Assembly: GCA_035700805.1 (NCBI GenBank)
Contig: DASSOG010000036.1
Location: 1 to 15,483, forward strand
DNA: 15,483 nucleotides
Reading direction: 5' to 3'
Origin: JAGWRI01 sp035700805
Lineage (GTDB): Bacteria; Gemmatimonadota; Gemmatimonadetes; Gemmatimonadales; Gemmatimonadaceae
Position 1 is the stretch's first letter; each line of letters starts with the position of its first letter. The position numbers were made by a program, and so were the translations under genes. Shown piece by piece: positions 14,194-15,483 of the stretch. The notes under the pieces were generated by a model. The model searched no databases. It saw nothing but the letters and a program-made list of their open reading frames with translations, and had not been told where the DNA came from.

Positions 14194-14730
14194 ATGCGCG
14201 ACATCACCATCGCCGAGAACTACGCCGAGGCGCTGTTCGCGCTGGCGAAGAAGGCGAACGACCTGGATGGCTGGGGCGCGCTGATTGGCGGGCTGGCGGA
14301 CGCCATCGGGAGCGACCTGACCCTGCGGCTCTTCCTGGAGTCGCCGCGCGTTACGGCGCACGAGAAAAAGGAAGTGCTGGCCAAGGCGTTTGCCGACGCC
14401 CCGAGCCATTTCGTGCGCTTCCTGCAGGCGCTGGTGCGCAACCGGCGGCAGATGCTGATTCCGGAGATTGCGGCGGCGTACACGGACCTGGTGGATGAGG
14501 TTGAGGGACGTATCCATGCACAGGTGACCGTGGCGCGGAAGACCAGCGACGCGGATCGCGAGGCCATTGCGCGGCAGCTCTCCCGGGTGTTCGGGAAGAC
14601 GGTGGTGCCCCACCTCACCGTGCACCCCGCCATTGTCGGTGGCCTGGTGGTGCGCGTGGGCGACTCCGTGATGGACGGGTCGGTGCGCAAGCGCCTGGCG
14701 ACACTCAAGGCCAGCCTGATCAACGCCTGA
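14194..14730 (+). CDS. atpH: F0F1 ATP synthase subunit delta
   Basis: A 178-residue protein of normal length for delta/OSCP. The N-terminal domain begins IAENYAEALFALAKKAND and contains FLESPRVTAHEKKEVLAKAF; the C-terminal domain has TDLVDEVEGRIHAQVTVARK and ends with the signature VVRVGDSVMDGSVRKRLATL. Delta links the top of F1 to the b stalk. The ATG directly abuts the atpF stop codon, so the two are translated from one message. It is the last gene of this cluster: a terminator-like hairpin follows within 7 bases, and atpA does not follow as it does in the classical operon. Confidence 0.95.
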   Translation: MRDITIAENYAEALFALAKKANDLDGWGALIGGLADAIGSDLTLRLFLESPRVTAHEKKEVLAKAFADAPSHFVRFLQALVRNRRQMLIPEIAAAYTDLVDEVEGRIHAQVTVARKTSDADREAIARQLSRVFGKTVVPHLTVHPAIVGGLVVRVGDSVMDGSVRKRLATLKASLINA

Positions 14731-14736
14731 GCGGTA

Positions 14737-14762
14737 TTGCCGCCGGCTGGGCCCGGCGGCAA
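14737..14762 (+). terminator. strong hairpin terminator after atpH
   Basis: TTGCCGCCGG (14737-14746) and CCGGCGGCAA (14753-14762) are exact reverse complements around a 6-base loop, six bases after the atpH stop, followed by CTTT. The stem is long and GC-rich though the U-run is short. It marks the likely end of the atpZ-atpH transcript. Confidence 0.65.
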
Positions 14763-14827
14763 CTTTGGGGGGCTGGCGGTTTTCCGACCCTGGTCCGTTC
14801 GCTTTCCCTCCTCCCCCCGAGGTCTCC

Positions 14828-15483
14828 ATGCTGCGGTCTCCCTCCCGCGTCGCATCCCGCGGCGTCGCGCGCGCGCTGTTCGCCCTCTGCCTGGTTGCCA
14901 CCGCCCTTCCACGGGTGGTGCTGGCACAGCGCTCCAACGTGCCCGAGCAGATTGCCGCCGACCGCGCGCTGCTGGCCAAGGAGACCTACGTGACGCCGCC
15001 CGCCGCGATCATGTCGCTGGTGACCGCGCCTCGGCAGAACAACGTGTCGCTCCGGATGCAGAGCCCCGACCGGCTGCACTTTCTCGAACCAACGTCAGAC
15101 GGACTGCCCAGCGTACGGGAATTCGGAAAGTCGCATCTGTATTTCGGGGGCCTCCAGGTGGATCCCGCGGCGAACCGCGCCCGCACGCTCACCACGCGAG
15201 GCTCGACCGGCCTCTCGGTGATCGACGCGACGACCGGCAAGGTCGTGGCCGTGCAAGTGCCGGCGGGCGCCACGGTCAGCAGCCCGGTGTGGAGCCCCGA
15301 CAGCCGCCAGGTGGCGTACATCGCGAACTTCGACCAGGCGTCATACGTGTATGTGGCGGATGCCGCCACCGGCAAGTCAACGCAGGCGTCGCGGTCGCCG
15401 TTGCTGGCCACGCTGGTCACTTCCATCGACTGGACGGCCGATGGATCGGGCATCGTGGCCGTCTTCGTTCCCGATCCCCGCGC
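14828..15483 (+). CDS. secreted S9 family (prolyl-oligopeptidase-like) peptidase, 5' part
   Basis: An open frame begins at ATG 14828, with GAGG 7 bases upstream, and runs off the window, giving 218 full codons. Residues 1-33 are a long signal peptide (hydrophobic LFALCLVATALP, then VVLAQ). The mature start (KETYVTPPAAI, then LHFLEPTSDGLPS, then YFGGLQVDPAANRARTLTTRG) and beta-propeller repeats (SSPVWSPDSRQVAYIAN, SIDWTADGSGIVAVF) match the N-terminal propeller of secreted S9 peptidases. The catalytic alpha/beta-hydrolase domain would lie beyond the window, so the active site cannot be checked. The gene is separated from atpH by a terminator and is probably its own unit. Confidence 0.82.
   Translation, partial: MLRSPSRVASRGVARALFALCLVATALPRVVLAQRSNVPEQIAADRALLAKETYVTPPAAIMSLVTAPRQNNVSLRMQSPDRLHFLEPTSDGLPSVREFGKSHLYFGGLQVDPAANRARTLTTRGSTGLSVIDATTGKVVAVQVPAGATVSSPVWSPDSRQVAYIANFDQASYVYVADAATGKSTQASRSPLLATLVTSIDWTADGSGIVAVFVPDPR

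Noticed and set aside
13312..14979. 555-codon minus-strand frame opposite atpE, atpF and atpH
   Set aside because: Antisense shadow of three well-recognised ATP synthase genes; composition and lack of motifs match other shadows.

Overview
The window is a high-GC stretch, roughly two thirds G+C over most of its length by hand counts. It appears to come from a didermic bacterium, because three predicted lipoproteins and several exported proteins are present. The style of the genes suggests Gemmatimonadota or a close relative. The clues are an F0 subunit a with a long exported N-terminal extension, a secreted S9 peptidase with a typical N-terminus, and large Ig-domain lipoproteins. The phylum assignment is inference; no rRNA or marker gene is present.

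Left part (1-3834): the 3' end of an HD-GYP phosphodiesterase gene (+) converges on a 1071-residue BTAD/AAA (STAND-type) regulator gene (-). The first ~2.1 kb, which covers the HD-GYP gene and the C-terminal half of the regulator, is markedly poorer in G+C than the rest. Upstream of the regulator on the same strand is a MoxR-type AAA+ ATPase (3873-4877), without the usual DUF58/vWA partners.

Middle (5020-11105): a small four-helix membrane protein diverges from moxR. Next comes a large lipoprotein with tandem Ig-like domains and an HEFTH zinc-protease motif, translationally coupled (ATGA overlap) to a small lipoprotein. On the opposite strand a BsuPI-domain lipoprotein overlaps a GT39-like membrane glycosyltransferase. 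The lipoprotein gene is preceded by a promoter-like sequence and a perfect 9-bp inverted repeat.

Right part (11106-15483): a 397-base gene-free region carries a tandem repeat, a hairpin and candidate promoters. It is followed by the F0 part of an ATP synthase operon in the order atpZ-atpI-atpB-atpE-atpF-atpH. The first three genes are joined by ATGA overlaps. atpE is bracketed by two strong intercistronic hairpins, and a strong terminator-like hairpin follows atpH, so the F1 genes (atpA, G, D, C) are not directly downstream. The window ends inside a secreted S9 peptidase gene.

I saw no rRNA, tRNA, CRISPR array, insertion sequence or phage gene. I do not see a convincing new multi-gene system. 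The best leads are the atpE-flanking hairpins, the compositional break inside the BTAD gene with its MoxR neighbour, the operator-like repeat before the BsuPI lipoprotein, and the Ig-protease/lipoprotein pair.
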